A DNA stretch of 63,278 nucleotides from Patulibacter minatonensis DSM 18081 (GTDB lineage Bacteria > Actinomycetota > Thermoleophilia > Solirubrobacterales > Solirubrobacteraceae): the NCBI RefSeq assembly GCF_000519325.1, contig NZ_KI912613.1, forward strand, positions 5,303,578-5,366,855, read 5' to 3'. Within the stretch, counting starts at the first letter, position 1. Every line of letters begins with the position of its first letter. Shown piece after piece: positions 15,209 through 24,662 of this stretch. The notes below the pieces were generated by a model that was given only the letters and a program-made list of their open reading frames with translations, did no database searches and was not told where the DNA came from. A program made the translations under genes and the position numbers.

Positions 15209-16584
15209 CGGCCGCCCTTCCCGCCCGCGCGGGGCGTCGTCGTCAGATCGGACCCGCCGCCGGGCCCGATCGGGCAGGAGCCGCCCTGCGCGAGGGTCCC
15301 GAAGGCGCCGTCGAGCAGCGACGCGAGGGGGTTGACCTGCCCCACGCCCGCGAGGTCCTTCAGCGTGTCGCAGGTGAACATCAGCTGGCCGCGGCGGATC
15401 GGACCGTTCGCGTCCTGGGTGTTGAAGATCCACGGGGCGAGGTGCGACAGCCACTGCGCCCAGAAGAGGTAGCCCTGCTCGTCGCCGGGCGGGTCGTAGG
15501 CGAGCATGTTCCCGGCCGTGTTCAGCCGCCGGAGCGTCGCCGTCGCGTCCGGGGCGACGGCGTTCGTCGCGGCGACGGCGCTCCGCAGCCGCCGGACGGT
15601 CGGGAGCGTCTCCTCCGTGAGCGGCAGCAGCTGGTCCGTGAGGACAGGCGTCGTCCGCTCGAGGAACGGGTGCGTCGAGCGCAGCGCGGGGGCCAGTGCG
15701 TCGGCGACCGGCAGCAGGGCGCTGGTGGCGGGCCGCAGCTCGGCCGCCAGGCCGGCGGTGTCGGTCAGCGCCGCCTGCGTGGTGCGCAGGGTCGCCGGGA
15801 GGGCGCGCAGCGACGCGCGGAGCTCGGCGCTGCGGTCGGCGACCGTCCCGACGACGGTGTTCGTCGTCTCGACGGCGCGGACGACGTCGGTGCGGCGGCG
15901 CGCGAGCTCGCCGCTGACCAGCCGGAGGCTGCGGACGGCGCGCCTGGTGTTGGCGGCGCGGTCCTCGAGGGCCTCGCCGACCCGGCGCAGGTCGCGCGTG
16001 ACCGGCCCGGTCTCCCGGATCGCCCGGGAGAGGTCGCGGGCGCGCTCCGCCGACCCGACGCCGGTGCCCGTCGAGGAGAGCAGCAGCTGGAGCGCGGACC
16101 GGGTGTCGACGTCGAGCGAGGCGAGGATCTCGTCGGGGTTGACGTTCGGGGTCGTCCGGGACTCGGCGATCGTCGCGCCGGCCCGCACCTTCCGCGCGGA
16201 CGGGGTCCCCGGGTCGAGCTCGAGCACCATGTCGTTGAGGCCGGTCTTCGGGCGCAGCAGCGCGCTGGCGTCGGTGCGCATCATCGCGGCGTACTTCGGG
16301 CGCAGCCGGAACCCGACGCGCGCCCTGCCGTCCTGCACCCGGACGTCGGTGATGTCGCCGACGTCGATCCCGGCGATCGTGACCGTCTGGCCCTGGCCCG
16401 GGGTCAGCGACTGACCGGTCGAGAAGACGGCGTGGAACCCGACGCGGTCCTGGCCGCCCGGGAGCCACGACGGGAAGGCGACGCGCTGCTTGCCGAGGAT
16501 GAAGATCGCGACGCCGGCGGCGAGCAGGACGTTGAAGGCGATCACGGCCACCCAGCGGCCGTGGCTCCGCATCGCGCGCATCAT
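15205..16584 (-). CDS. Mce-family protein, fifth (MceE position)
   Basis: A 459-residue protein starting at the doubled ATGATG at 16584. The membrane helix spans about 10-30 and the MCE domain about 48-130 (QTVTIAGIDVGDITDVRVQD; KTGLNDMVLELDPG). A long helical stretch follows, then a conserved C-terminal block (GDEQGYLFWAQWLSHLAPW, RRGQLMFTCDTLK). MceE proteins of mycobacteria are lipoproteins, but no lipobox Cys is visible here. It overlaps both neighbours as ATGA, indicating tight translational coupling. Confidence 0.9.
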   Translation of the reverse strand: MMRAMRSHGRWVAVIAFNVLLAAGVAIFILGKQRVAFPSWLPGGQDRVGFHAVFSTGQSLTPGQGQTVTIAGIDVGDITDVRVQDGRARVGFRLRPKYAAMMRTDASALLRPKTGLNDMVLELDPGTPSARKVRAGATIAESRTTPNVNPDEILASLDVDTRSALQLLLSSTGTGVGSAERARDLSRAIRETGPVTRDLRRVGEALEDRAANTRRAVRSLRLVSGELARRRTDVVRAVETTNTVVGTVADRSAELRASLRALPATLRTTQAALTDTAGLAAELRPATSALLPVADALAPALRSTHPFLERTTPVLTDQLLPLTEETLPTVRRLRSAVAATNAVAPDATATLRRLNTAGNMLAYDPPGDEQGYLFWAQWLSHLAPWIFNTQDANGPIRRGQLMFTCDTLKDLAGVGQVNPLASLLDGAFGTLAQGGSCPIGPGGGSDLTTTPRAGGKGGR

Positions 16585-18146
16585 CGGTCGTCCTCCTTGC
16601 CGGTGGAGCGCAGCGCGCCGAGCGCCCGGCCGAGGCCGCGGGTCAGGCGCTCGTCGTCGGCGGCGCTGGACGCCCCGACGGCGGCCCGGCCGCGGGGGGC
16701 CGTCCCGTTGGCGCGCCCGACGACCGCGGCGGCGTCGCCGGGTGCGGAACGGGCCGCGTTGGCGTCGGGCACGGGCTGCGTGCGGCACGCCACGTCGTCG
16801 CGGTAGGGCGGACGGGCGCTCGGGCGGACCGGGCGGACGCCAATCGGGGCGTCGGCGGCGGCCGCGAGGAGGTTCCCCTGCTCGCCGACGGGGCCGAAGT
16901 CGAGGAGGTTCGGCCCGAGACCGGTCTGGACGCGGGCGTACGGGCCGTTGCCGTCGCTGTTCTGCCCCTCGCCGGCGAGGCCGACGAGGCCGTGGAAGAA
17001 GCTCTTGTAGAGCTCGCGGCCGGTGGTGAACCTCCCGTCCTCGATCTTCTGGTTGCCGGCCGGGATCACGACGCGGCTCAGGCACAGCGCGGCGTCGTCC
17101 AGCTGCGGGAACAGGGCCCGCCCCTCGGTCGTCAGGCGCGTGAGGACGGGGACCGTGGGGCGCAGCTCGCGGACGAACCCGCGCAGCGCGCCCTTGGCGG
17201 TCAGGCGTCGGGCGGCGGCCACCCACGGCAGGGCGTCGTCGACCGTGGGCCCGGTCTCGCGGACGCCGGGGACGAGGGCACGGGAGAGGCTGCGGACCCC
17301 CGGGAACGCCGCGTCCAGCGCGGTGAACGTGCCGTCGGCGCGCTCCAGCGTCGGTGCGAGCTCGGCCAGAGTGCGCTGCAGCGCCCCGCGGTCGGCGGTC
17401 AGCGCCGCGGTCGTCGTGTCGAGGGCGCGGACGGCGCCCCGCAGCTGCGTGAGCCGCGGGACCAGGCCGGAGGTGACGGCCCCGGTCGAGCGGACCAGCG
17501 CGGAGAGATCGTCCTGCCGCACCCCGCGCAGGGCGTCCAGGTTCGTCCGCGTGGTGCGCAGCGCGACCGGCGCGTCGTCGAAGGTGCGGTTCAGGGCGTC
17601 GGCGGCCGACGGCGGGTCCTCGAGCGCGTCGCCGAAGCCGACGATCGTCCGCCGGAGGTCCCCCCGGACGGTGCTCGGGAGCGCGGTCAGGAGCTGGTCG
17701 GCCTGGACCGCGGACGACGTCCGGGTGATAGGGAGCGTGCCGTTCTCGCCGAGCGCCGGGGCCTGTGGCGAGCCGGGCTGCAGGTCGACGAAGAAGTTGC
17801 CCTCGAGGAAGATCCGGGGCCGGATCTTCAGCGTCGCGTCGGCCCTGATCGACGGGACGTCCTTCGTCAGGTCCATTCGCACGACCGACGTGGTGCCGTC
17901 GCCCCGGGCGTCGACGGCGGTGACCTTGCCGACCGCGATCCCGGCGATGCGGACCGGGGAGCCCTTCGCGATGGCCTGGGTGTCGGCGACGACGGCGTTC
18001 ACGCGCGTGCCGTGGGTGCCCGGGACGTGGCCCTTGGTGACGCCGACGGCGATCACGAGGGCCAGCACGAGCAGGGCGAGGGCGCCCGCCAGGAGCGGGT
18101 TCATGCCGGGCGCCTGGGCGCTGCGGGTCCGTCGGCGGAGGCGCAC
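16581..18146 (-). CDS. Mce-family protein, fourth (MceD position)
   Basis: A 521-residue protein from GTG 18146. The basic N-terminus precedes a helix at about 16-37. The MCE domain (about 45-130) contains SPVRIAGIAVGKVTAVDARG and RIFLEGNFFVDLQPG. The long helical segment is followed by YKSFFHGLVGLAGEGQNSDG and GPYARVQTGLGPN. An approximately 90-residue low-complexity Ala/Arg/Asp tail ends the protein, as in the long MceD proteins of mycobacteria. Only 1 nt separates it from the MceC-position gene. Confidence 0.9.
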   Translation of the reverse strand: MRLRRRTRSAQAPGMNPLLAGALALLVLALVIAVGVTKGHVPGTHGTRVNAVVADTQAIAKGSPVRIAGIAVGKVTAVDARGDGTTSVVRMDLTKDVPSIRADATLKIRPRIFLEGNFFVDLQPGSPQAPALGENGTLPITRTSSAVQADQLLTALPSTVRGDLRRTIVGFGDALEDPPSAADALNRTFDDAPVALRTTRTNLDALRGVRQDDLSALVRSTGAVTSGLVPRLTQLRGAVRALDTTTAALTADRGALQRTLAELAPTLERADGTFTALDAAFPGVRSLSRALVPGVRETGPTVDDALPWVAAARRLTAKGALRGFVRELRPTVPVLTRLTTEGRALFPQLDDAALCLSRVVIPAGNQKIEDGRFTTGRELYKSFFHGLVGLAGEGQNSDGNGPYARVQTGLGPNLLDFGPVGEQGNLLAAAADAPIGVRPVRPSARPPYRDDVACRTQPVPDANAARSAPGDAAAVVGRANGTAPRGRAAVGASSAADDERLTRGLGRALGALRSTGKEDDR

Positions 18147-18147
18147 G

Positions 18148-19527
18148 CTACTTCTCCAGCCCGGGGCTGCGGTCGACGGTCGTGCCCTGGTTCCCGGGCA
18201 CGTTCCCGATCCGACCGCCGGGCGCGAACGGCTCGTTGCCGCTCTCGCACTCGACGGGCGCGCCGGGCTGCCCGACGTTCGGGTAGGGGTCGTAGTTCAG
18301 GTCGGCGGCGGGCTTCGCGGTCGGCGTCGTCTGCTGCGGCGCGAGCATGAAGAGGATCCGCTCCCACGTGCCGTACCTGTTGCCCTCCGACAGGTGGTTC
18401 GCGAGGTTCTTCCCGAACAGCGTGATCGCGTTGCACGTCACCTGCGCGGGCGTCAGCTGGTCGAGGACCGGCGACAGGACCTTCGCCGCGCGCGTCTGCG
18501 CATCGAGGCTCCTCGGCGTCAGCGGGTCCTTCGCGAGCCGGTCTGCGGAGCGCAGGGCGCCGTCGAGCCGGGTGGTCAGCTGCGGCAGGCGCGGGAGCGT
18601 CCGCGTGCCGGTGCCGAGCGCCCCCGCGATGTCCGGCGCCGCAACCCGCAGGGACCGCAGCCCGGGGCGCAGGTCGTTCAGGAGCCTGCGCGTCCGGCGC
18701 ATGAAGGGCCGCAGCTGCGGCGACCGCAGGATCACCGAGCCCTCGAGCGGGGCCGCGGTGCTGACGGCGTCCTGGAGCTCGGGGCGGGCGACCGGGGCCA
18801 GCGGCGTGAGCGTCCCGTCGAGGTGCCGGAGCAGGCTCGCCTGGGTGCCCGCGACGGGTGCGACCTCGCCCGCGGTGCGTCCGAGGAGGCCGATCGTCCC
18901 GGAGAGGGCGGTCGCCGGGTCCGCGAGGTTGCGCATCACGGGCGCGAGGTCGTCGAGGAACGGCCCGAACGCGTCGACGGCCGAGCCGAGCGCCTCGCCG
19001 CGGCCGGCCAGCGCGTCGCCGAGCTCGTGGTTGCCGCGCTGGTACGCGCGACGGGTCCGGTCGTCGAACGCGGCGGTGATCTGGTCGACGTCGACGGGCT
19101 CGACGGTCGCCTGCGCGAGCGTGAGCCCGCCGCCGTCGGGCACGGTCGTGCGCGAGCGCCCGCGGGTCAGCTCGAGGTACTTCAGCCCGAGCGCCGAGCG
19201 CGACCGGACGAGCACGGTGGTGTCGGTCGGGAGCGGCCCCACGCCCTCGTCGAGCTTCAGCTCGAGCGTCGCGTGGATCCGGCCGGTCCGCGGATCGCGG
19301 GTCGGGGTGACGTCGGCCACCTGGCCGACCCGCGCGCCGCCGAGCCGCACGTCGCCGCCGGGGAGCAGGTTCTGGCCGCTCGGCACCTCGGCGCGGATGT
19401 CGTACGTCTTCACGAACGGCAGCCCGCGGTTCGCGTTGTACGCCAGGACGACCGCGACGATCGCCAGGAGCACCGCGGCGGCGCCGATGAGGACCGGGTT
19501 GGCGACGATCGAGCTCTTCCGGCGCAT
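18148..19527 (-). CDS. Mce-family protein, third (MceC position)
   Basis: A 459-residue protein. The helix lies at about 11-30 and the MCE domain at about 40-125 (GGDVRLGGARVGQVADVTPT; RSALGLKYLELTRG). The helical stretch and a C-terminal domain (VTCNAITLFGKNLANHLSEG, RYGTWERILFML) follow. Its last 60 residues carry one Cys (APVECESGNEP), which may pair with VTCN. Start ATG 19527 overlaps the preceding stop by one base (TGATG). Confidence 0.9.
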   Translation of the reverse strand: MRRKSSIVANPVLIGAAAVLLAIVAVVLAYNANRGLPFVKTYDIRAEVPSGQNLLPGGDVRLGGARVGQVADVTPTRDPRTGRIHATLELKLDEGVGPLPTDTTVLVRSRSALGLKYLELTRGRSRTTVPDGGGLTLAQATVEPVDVDQITAAFDDRTRRAYQRGNHELGDALAGRGEALGSAVDAFGPFLDDLAPVMRNLADPATALSGTIGLLGRTAGEVAPVAGTQASLLRHLDGTLTPLAPVARPELQDAVSTAAPLEGSVILRSPQLRPFMRRTRRLLNDLRPGLRSLRVAAPDIAGALGTGTRTLPRLPQLTTRLDGALRSADRLAKDPLTPRSLDAQTRAAKVLSPVLDQLTPAQVTCNAITLFGKNLANHLSEGNRYGTWERILFMLAPQQTTPTAKPAADLNYDPYPNVGQPGAPVECESGNEPFAPGGRIGNVPGNQGTTVDRSPGLEK

Positions 19528-21098
19528 CAGTCGCCCGTCCCGAGGAGGGTGCGCAGGAGCCGCGAGGCGGCGTCGACGGGCGAGGTCGCGCCGGGGATCG
19601 GGTCGTCCTGCACCTCGATCGGCGCGTCCGATCCGCGCGTGGTCGAGCCCGACGTCCGCGGCCGGACGGGGGCCGTCGAGCCGCGCCGGTCGGCGAGCCG
19701 CTCGAGCCGCAGGACCACCTGGCGGAACCGCGCGTCGCCGCGGGCGTCCCGTAGCACCGCTGCGGGCGACTCGCCCGACAGCACGCGGCGGGCGAGCGTC
19801 GCCTCGGGGGTCTCCCCCGCGCGGCGGGCCCTCCCGGCGGCGGACCGCGTCCCCGCGACGTCGCCGTACCGCGCGGAGCAGCCGGCGACGGGCGTCGTCG
19901 CGTAGACGCTGCACGGGCTGACGGTCGCGTTGATCCGCAGGTAGTGGCCGACGTCGTCGAACGCGTTGATCGCGAGGACCTGGAAGTAGCCGTAGTCGAG
20001 GATCCGCTTGAACCCCCCGGTGTCCTCCAGCGACGTCGTCAGCGCGCGGGCGTTCCGCAGCACCGGCGCGGCGGTGCGGGCCACGGTGCCGAGCCGGCGG
20101 ATCGTCGGGTCGGCGTCCTCCAGCGTCGTGCGGGCGCGGTCGGCGGTCCGGCCGAGGTCCTCCACCGGCTCGATCGCCGCCTTCCCGAACGGGTCCAGGG
20201 CGCGCAGCACCTCGAGCCCGGCGGGCGCCGTGCGGCGGAGGTCGCGGGCGACGGGAGCGCCCTGACGCGACAGGCGCGAGAGCTCGCGGGCGGTCGGGCG
20301 CAGCTGCGCGAGCGTCGCGGGCAGGCGCCGCAGGTCGGTGTCCAGGTCGGTCCGACGGTCGGCGACGGCGTCCTGGAGGTCGGCGGCGCGGGAGACGACG
20401 TTCCCGAGCGCCGCCCGTTCCGCGGCGACGGGGCGGAGCGCGCGGTCCCCGTCGGCGGCGAGCCGGCGCAGCCCGTCGCTCTGCGAGCGCAGGAGCGCGA
20501 GGACGCGGTCGGTCTCCCGCAGGCCCGGGAGGGCGGCGCGGATCGCCCGGCGGAGCGCGGGCCCCCGGGCCGCGAGACCGACGCCGAGCTCGTTGAGGAG
20601 GATCGCGGTGCGCTGACGCTCGGGCAGGCGGTTCATGCCGACGACGAGGTCGAGGTCGATCGGCTTCGTCGTGCGCGAGACCGGGAGCAGCTGCTGGTGC
20701 TGCCCGTCGACCGTGACGGTCCGCAGGGGCGCCGGGAGCGTGCTGCCGGTGCCGCGCGGCTGCGTCGGCGTGCACTCGACGTAGCGCTCGCCGATGATCG
20801 ACTGGGGGCGGATCGTGCACTCGGCGTCGGAGCGGAAGTCCTGGAACGCGCGGTCGTCGATCCGGAGCACGAGGACGGCCTTGCGGTCCGGGGTGACGTC
20901 GGTGTCGTCGACCTTGCCCACGCGGGCGCCGGCGACGCGGACCTCCTCGCCCGGGATGACGGCGAACGCGTTGTCGAAGATCGCCCGGACCCGGTAGGCG
21001 CCGTCGTCCCGCCCGTCGTCCGACGAGGACGTGAGCACGACGACGGCGACCGCGAGGACGAGGAGTCCGAGCACGACGGTGAGCGCGCGACGCCTCAT
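19527..21098 (-). CDS. Mce-family protein, second (MceB position)
   Basis: A 523-residue protein with a short N-terminal helix (about 5-23). The MCE domain (about 35-125) contains GEEVRVAGARVGKVDDTDVT and SIIGERYVECTPTQ. Compared with its sisters it has an extra segment (DGQHQQLLPVSRTTKPIDLD) before the helical region. Near residue 395 it has LDYGYFQVLAINAFDDVGHY followed by LRINATVSPCS, probably the distal cap. About 110 charged residues then complete the protein. It is coupled to its neighbour by an ATGA overlap at 21095-21098. Confidence 0.9.
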   Translation of the reverse strand: MRRRALTVVLGLLVLAVAVVVLTSSSDDGRDDGAYRVRAIFDNAFAVIPGEEVRVAGARVGKVDDTDVTPDRKAVLVLRIDDRAFQDFRSDAECTIRPQSIIGERYVECTPTQPRGTGSTLPAPLRTVTVDGQHQQLLPVSRTTKPIDLDLVVGMNRLPERQRTAILLNELGVGLAARGPALRRAIRAALPGLRETDRVLALLRSQSDGLRRLAADGDRALRPVAAERAALGNVVSRAADLQDAVADRRTDLDTDLRRLPATLAQLRPTARELSRLSRQGAPVARDLRRTAPAGLEVLRALDPFGKAAIEPVEDLGRTADRARTTLEDADPTIRRLGTVARTAAPVLRNARALTTSLEDTGGFKRILDYGYFQVLAINAFDDVGHYLRINATVSPCSVYATTPVAGCSARYGDVAGTRSAAGRARRAGETPEATLARRVLSGESPAAVLRDARGDARFRQVVLRLERLADRRGSTAPVRPRTSGSTTRGSDAPIEVQDDPIPGATSPVDAASRLLRTLLGTGD

Positions 21099-22567
21099 GG
21101 GCCGGGGAGCACCGCCTTCTCGTCGCAGTCGAGCGGCTCGTCGCTCTTCGTCGGGTCGTTGGAGCCGTCGGGACGGATCTGGGTGGCGGTGCCGGGGCAG
21201 CGGCGCGCTCCGACGTCCTGCGCCCCGGTGCCGGCGGCCGGCCCGAGCAGGCCGACGAGGCTCCGCACCGCCGGGCCGAGCACGCTGTCGCCGACCACCG
21301 CGTTCTCGTTGATGATCGGCTGGATCCGCGCGTAGTGCCCGTTGGCGTCGTACCCGGCCGACGCCTGGGAGAAGTCGCGCAGCCAGCCGACGAAGTCGGG
21401 CGTGTACGGCCGGACGAACCGGGCCACCGGGCGGGCGGCCGTGGCCGTCGAGGCCGCGTCGCGGAGCGCCGGGACCGCGGCGTCGGCCAGCCCGGGGGTC
21501 CGTCGGAGCAGGTCGATCAGGTCGTTCTCGCGGCCGGGGCTGCGGACGAGCCTCCGCGTGTCGGAGATCGTGGGGACCGCGGCGCGCGCGAGCGGCCGGA
21601 ACCGTCGCAGGAGCGGGGCGAGGCGCCGGGTCGCGGGGAGCGCGGCGTCGACGAGGGGGTCAGCGGTCGCCAGCGTGGTGTTCAGCCCGCCGAGCGTCCG
21701 CTGCCCGGCGCGCAGGGTCCCGGGCAGGCGGTCCAGCGCGGCGTCGACGGCGGACTCCTGCGCGACCACGTCGGCGGCGGTGGTGCGGGCGTGGCCGACG
21801 AGGCCCGTCAGCGTCCCCTTCTCGAGCGCGAGGGCGCCGACGACGCGGGACGAGCTCTCCAGGAACGTCCGGAGCGCCGGGGCGTCCGCCGCGACTTCGG
21901 CGAACAGCGCACGGCCCGAGCGCAGCGCCGGGTTCAGCTGCTCGAGGGTCGCATTCGCGAGCCGCTCGCGCCCGGCGGTCGTCCGCGACGCCCCGCGGAT
22001 CAGCTTCCGCAGCCCGCGGCGGGTCGGCGCGTCGAGGGCCGAGAACAGCTGGTCGACGTCGACGATCTGCGTGACGCGGTCGGGCGCGATCGTGGCGCCG
22101 TCCGCGAGCTCCGGCGCGTTGTTGGGGCCCGGGCTGAGGGAGACGTAACGGTTGGCGATGCCCGACAGCGACGGTGCGCGGACCGTGGCCGTGGTCCCCT
22201 CGTGCAGGGGCGCGACGTCGTCGTCGACGTGCAGGTCGACGAGCGCCGTGCGGTCCCGCGCGAGCCGCAGGTCGCCGATCGTCCCGACGCGCCGGCCACC
22301 GACCCGGACCTCGTCCCCGTTCACGAGCTGCCCGGCGTTCGGCAGGGCCAGCAGGTAGCGGTGTGGTCGGTCGCGCGAGGCGAGCACGAGGACCGCGAGG
22401 ACCGCGACCACGAGGACGGTGAGCGCCGCAGCGGCCCGTGGGCGCCAGGAGGACGCTGGCCCGTCGGGACCGGTCGATGAGGGGGGCGGGGTCGTCGGCA
22501 CCGGTCGGGCGGCCGGGCGTCCGCCGCCCAGCTTCCCTACCGATGGTACGGATCCGCGGAGCCCCAC
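21095..22567 (-). CDS. Mce-family protein, first (MceA position)
   Basis: A 490-residue protein from GTG 22567. A 44-residue Pro-rich cytoplasmic N-terminus precedes one membrane helix (45-64). The MCE domain (about 70-150) contains GDEVRVGGRRVGTIGDLRLA and LSGIANRYVSLSPG. The long helical segment leads to a distal part with SAGYDANGHYARIQPIINEN (near 405-425) and two Cys (ARRCPG, PLDCDE). A 96-bp gap with a small hairpin (22583-22103 region: CGGACGG/CCGTCCG at 22583-22589 and 22597-22603) separates it from the ATPase gene, the only sizeable gap inside the operon. Confidence 0.9.
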   Translation of the reverse strand: MGLRGSVPSVGKLGGGRPAARPVPTTPPPSSTGPDGPASSWRPRAAAALTVLVVAVLAVLVLASRDRPHRYLLALPNAGQLVNGDEVRVGGRRVGTIGDLRLARDRTALVDLHVDDDVAPLHEGTTATVRAPSLSGIANRYVSLSPGPNNAPELADGATIAPDRVTQIVDVDQLFSALDAPTRRGLRKLIRGASRTTAGRERLANATLEQLNPALRSGRALFAEVAADAPALRTFLESSSRVVGALALEKGTLTGLVGHARTTAADVVAQESAVDAALDRLPGTLRAGQRTLGGLNTTLATADPLVDAALPATRRLAPLLRRFRPLARAAVPTISDTRRLVRSPGRENDLIDLLRRTPGLADAAVPALRDAASTATAARPVARFVRPYTPDFVGWLRDFSQASAGYDANGHYARIQPIINENAVVGDSVLGPAVRSLVGLLGPAAGTGAQDVGARRCPGTATQIRPDGSNDPTKSDEPLDCDEKAVLPGP

Positions 22568-22663
22568 TTCCGGGGGGCGTCACGGACGGCGTACGCCCGT
22601 CCGCCGCCGGCCCCGCGCGGACCGCGCGCCCGGGAGGCCCGGACGCGCCGCGCGGGCAGGCGG

Positions 22664-23824
22664 TCAGTTCATGCCGAGCGGGCCCCTTGAGGCGCCCGCG
22701 AGGAACTGGTTGACGAACGCGTTGTCGGAGTCGAACAGCTCGTCCGCCGGACCGGACTCGACGATCCGGCCCTTCCACACGACGTTGATGAACTGCGAGA
22801 CGCGGCGCGCGGTCATGATGTCGTGCGTGATCAGGGTGAAGGCCGGCATGTGCGGCCAGTTCTTCTCCCGCGCGTCCTCCATCGTCTCCTGATGGATCTC
22901 CTGGATCAGCTCGCCCAACAGCGCGGTACGGACCGGGTCCAGACCGGAGTCCGGCTCGTCGAAGAGGACGATCGACGGGTCCAGCACCAGCGCGCGGGCG
23001 AACCCGGCGCGCTTGCGCATCCCGCCGGAGAGCTCGTTGGGGAACTTGTCCCACGCCGCGCCCAGACCGACCTCGTCCATGCGGCGGTCGACGATCTCGA
23101 GGATGTCCTTGTCCGGCTTGTCGGTGTGCTGCCGGAGCGGGAACGCGACGTTGTCGCGGATGTTCATCGACCCGAACAGCGCCCCGTCCTGGAACAGCAC
23201 CCCGAACTTCTGGCGCATCCCGAGCAGGTGGTCCAGCCCCATCGACGGCACCGACTCGCCGTGGACCAGCACGTCGCCGTCGTCGGGGTAGAGCAGCCCG
23301 ACCATGTGCTTGATGCAGACCGACTTGCCGGTGCCGGACGGCCCGAGGATCATCGAGATCATGCCCTCCGGCAGGCCCATGTTCAGGCCGCGGAGGATCT
23401 TGTTGCGACCGAACGCCTTGTGCGTCTCGACGAACTCGACGGCGTCGGGGTTGCCCGTCGGACGACGGATCCCGGTGTGCCACTGGTACTCGTCGTCCGG
23501 ATCCTCCGCCTGCGGCTCCCGCACGACGCTGACGCCGCCTCCGGTTCCGGCCGACGACTCCCTGCGGGACTCCTCGGCGTTCCCGGACAGGCGCGTGAGC
23601 GGCGCCCGCTGGTCGACGTCCTCGGTCCGGTCGTCCGGCAGGTCGAGCTCGGTGTCGTCCGTCGTGGACGCCCGACCCTCGTCGGGGTCGACGAACAGGC
23701 CGGTGTCGTCGGGGACGGCGACGTCGTCCTTCCGGCCGGAGCCCGCCGTCGGGTGGACGGCGGTGTCCTCGGTCTCGGGGCGGTCGTCGTCATCGCGCCC
23801 GCGGCGCTTGGGAATGAACGGCAT
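22664..23824 (-). CDS. MlaF/MceG-like lipid ABC transporter ATPase with acidic N-terminal extension
   Basis: A 386-residue ATPase driving the Mce transporter. The first 115 residues are a highly acidic, low-complexity extension (TTDDTELDLPDDRTEDVD). This is absent from typical MlaF and could bind a partner or regulate activity. The NBD follows: Walker A GPSGTGKS (161-168), signature NELSGGMRKR (near 247), Walker B SIVLFDEPDSGLDP (near 275) and H-loop LITHD. The family hallmark FQDGALFGSMNIRDN is intact. In mycobacteria the MceG ATPase is encoded away from mce operons; here it lies between permeases and Mce genes, 6 bp after the second permease. Confidence 0.94.
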   Translation of the reverse strand: MPFIPKRRGRDDDDRPETEDTAVHPTAGSGRKDDVAVPDDTGLFVDPDEGRASTTDDTELDLPDDRTEDVDQRAPLTRLSGNAEESRRESSAGTGGGVSVVREPQAEDPDDEYQWHTGIRRPTGNPDAVEFVETHKAFGRNKILRGLNMGLPEGMISMILGPSGTGKSVCIKHMVGLLYPDDGDVLVHGESVPSMGLDHLLGMRQKFGVLFQDGALFGSMNIRDNVAFPLRQHTDKPDKDILEIVDRRMDEVGLGAAWDKFPNELSGGMRKRAGFARALVLDPSIVLFDEPDSGLDPVRTALLGELIQEIHQETMEDAREKNWPHMPAFTLITHDIMTARRVSQFINVVWKGRIVESGPADELFDSDNAFVNQFLAGASRGPLGMN

Positions 23825-23830
23825 AGGTCC

Positions 23831-24628
23831 TTAGCCTCCGATCGGAGCGCGCGGGTTGGCGCCCCAGAACAACTGTGTGCCGAGCATCCCGATCAGGTGG
23901 ACCATGATCAGGTTGACGACCATCGACTTCGCCGTCGCCGTGCCGACGCCGACCGGTCCGCCGTTGGCGTTGTAGCCGTAGTAGCAGCCGACGAGCACGA
24001 TCACGGTGGCCATCGACATGGCCTTGATCAGGCTGTACAGCAGGTCGGGCGGGTTCTGGAACATCCAGAAGATCAGCAGGTAGCCACCGGACGAGACGTC
24101 CCCGACCTGCTCCACGACCGTCAGGTACGACGCGAAGAAGCCGGCGCCGATCGCGGCGACGTACATGAACGGCAGCACGAGCCACGACGCGAGGAGGCGG
24201 GTGGCGCAGAGGAACAGCACCGAGTCGAAGCCCATGACCTCGAGGGCGTCGATCTCCTCCGAGATCCGCATCGAGCCGAGCTCGGCCACGATGCCGGTGC
24301 CGACCTTGGCGGCCATCATGTACCCGAAGGCGTACGGCACGAGCTCGCGGAGATCGCACCACGCGGCGAACACGCCGGCGTACGCCGGGGAGCCGATGGA
24401 GCGGGTGAAGTACGCGCCCTCGAGGCCGCACTGCAGGCCGATGATGAAGACGAGCCCCCAGATGACGACCGTCGAGCTGGTGATCAGCACGCCGGCCTGG
24501 CGCAGGGCCTCGCCGAGGAACCGGAGCACCCGCAGCGAGTACACCTGCCCCATGATCTTGGCGGAGAACTTGGCGCCCTCGCCGACGTTGGCGAGGAGGT
24601 CCTTCGGCTGCTCGAGCCACGCGCTCAT
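23831..24628 (-). CDS. MlaE/YrbE-family permease, second (YrbEB position)
   Basis: A 265-residue integral membrane protein, with about five or six helices, of the MlaE family. The signature EEIDALEVMGFDSVLFLCAT lies near residues 125-145. Together with the other permease it should form the heterodimeric membrane core on which the hexameric Mce assembly sits, in the cytoplasmic membrane. It starts at ATG 24628, 34 bp downstream of the first permease gene. Confidence 0.93.
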   Translation of the reverse strand: MSAWLEQPKDLLANVGEGAKFSAKIMGQVYSLRVLRFLGEALRQAGVLITSSTVVIWGLVFIIGLQCGLEGAYFTRSIGSPAYAGVFAAWCDLRELVPYAFGYMMAAKVGTGIVAELGSMRISEEIDALEVMGFDSVLFLCATRLLASWLVLPFMYVAAIGAGFFASYLTVVEQVGDVSSGGYLLIFWMFQNPPDLLYSLIKAMSMATVIVLVGCYYGYNANGGPVGVGTATAKSMVVNLIMVHLIGMLGTQLFWGANPRAPIGG

Positions 24629-24662
24629 CGCACGACCTCCGTCCGGGTGACGCAGCGGGAGG

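Noticed and set aside
22583-22603. Attenuator or terminator hairpin between the ATPase and MceA-position genes
   Set aside because: A 7-bp stem with a 7-nt loop is common by chance at this GC content and it would cut the mce operon in two; kept only as a remark.
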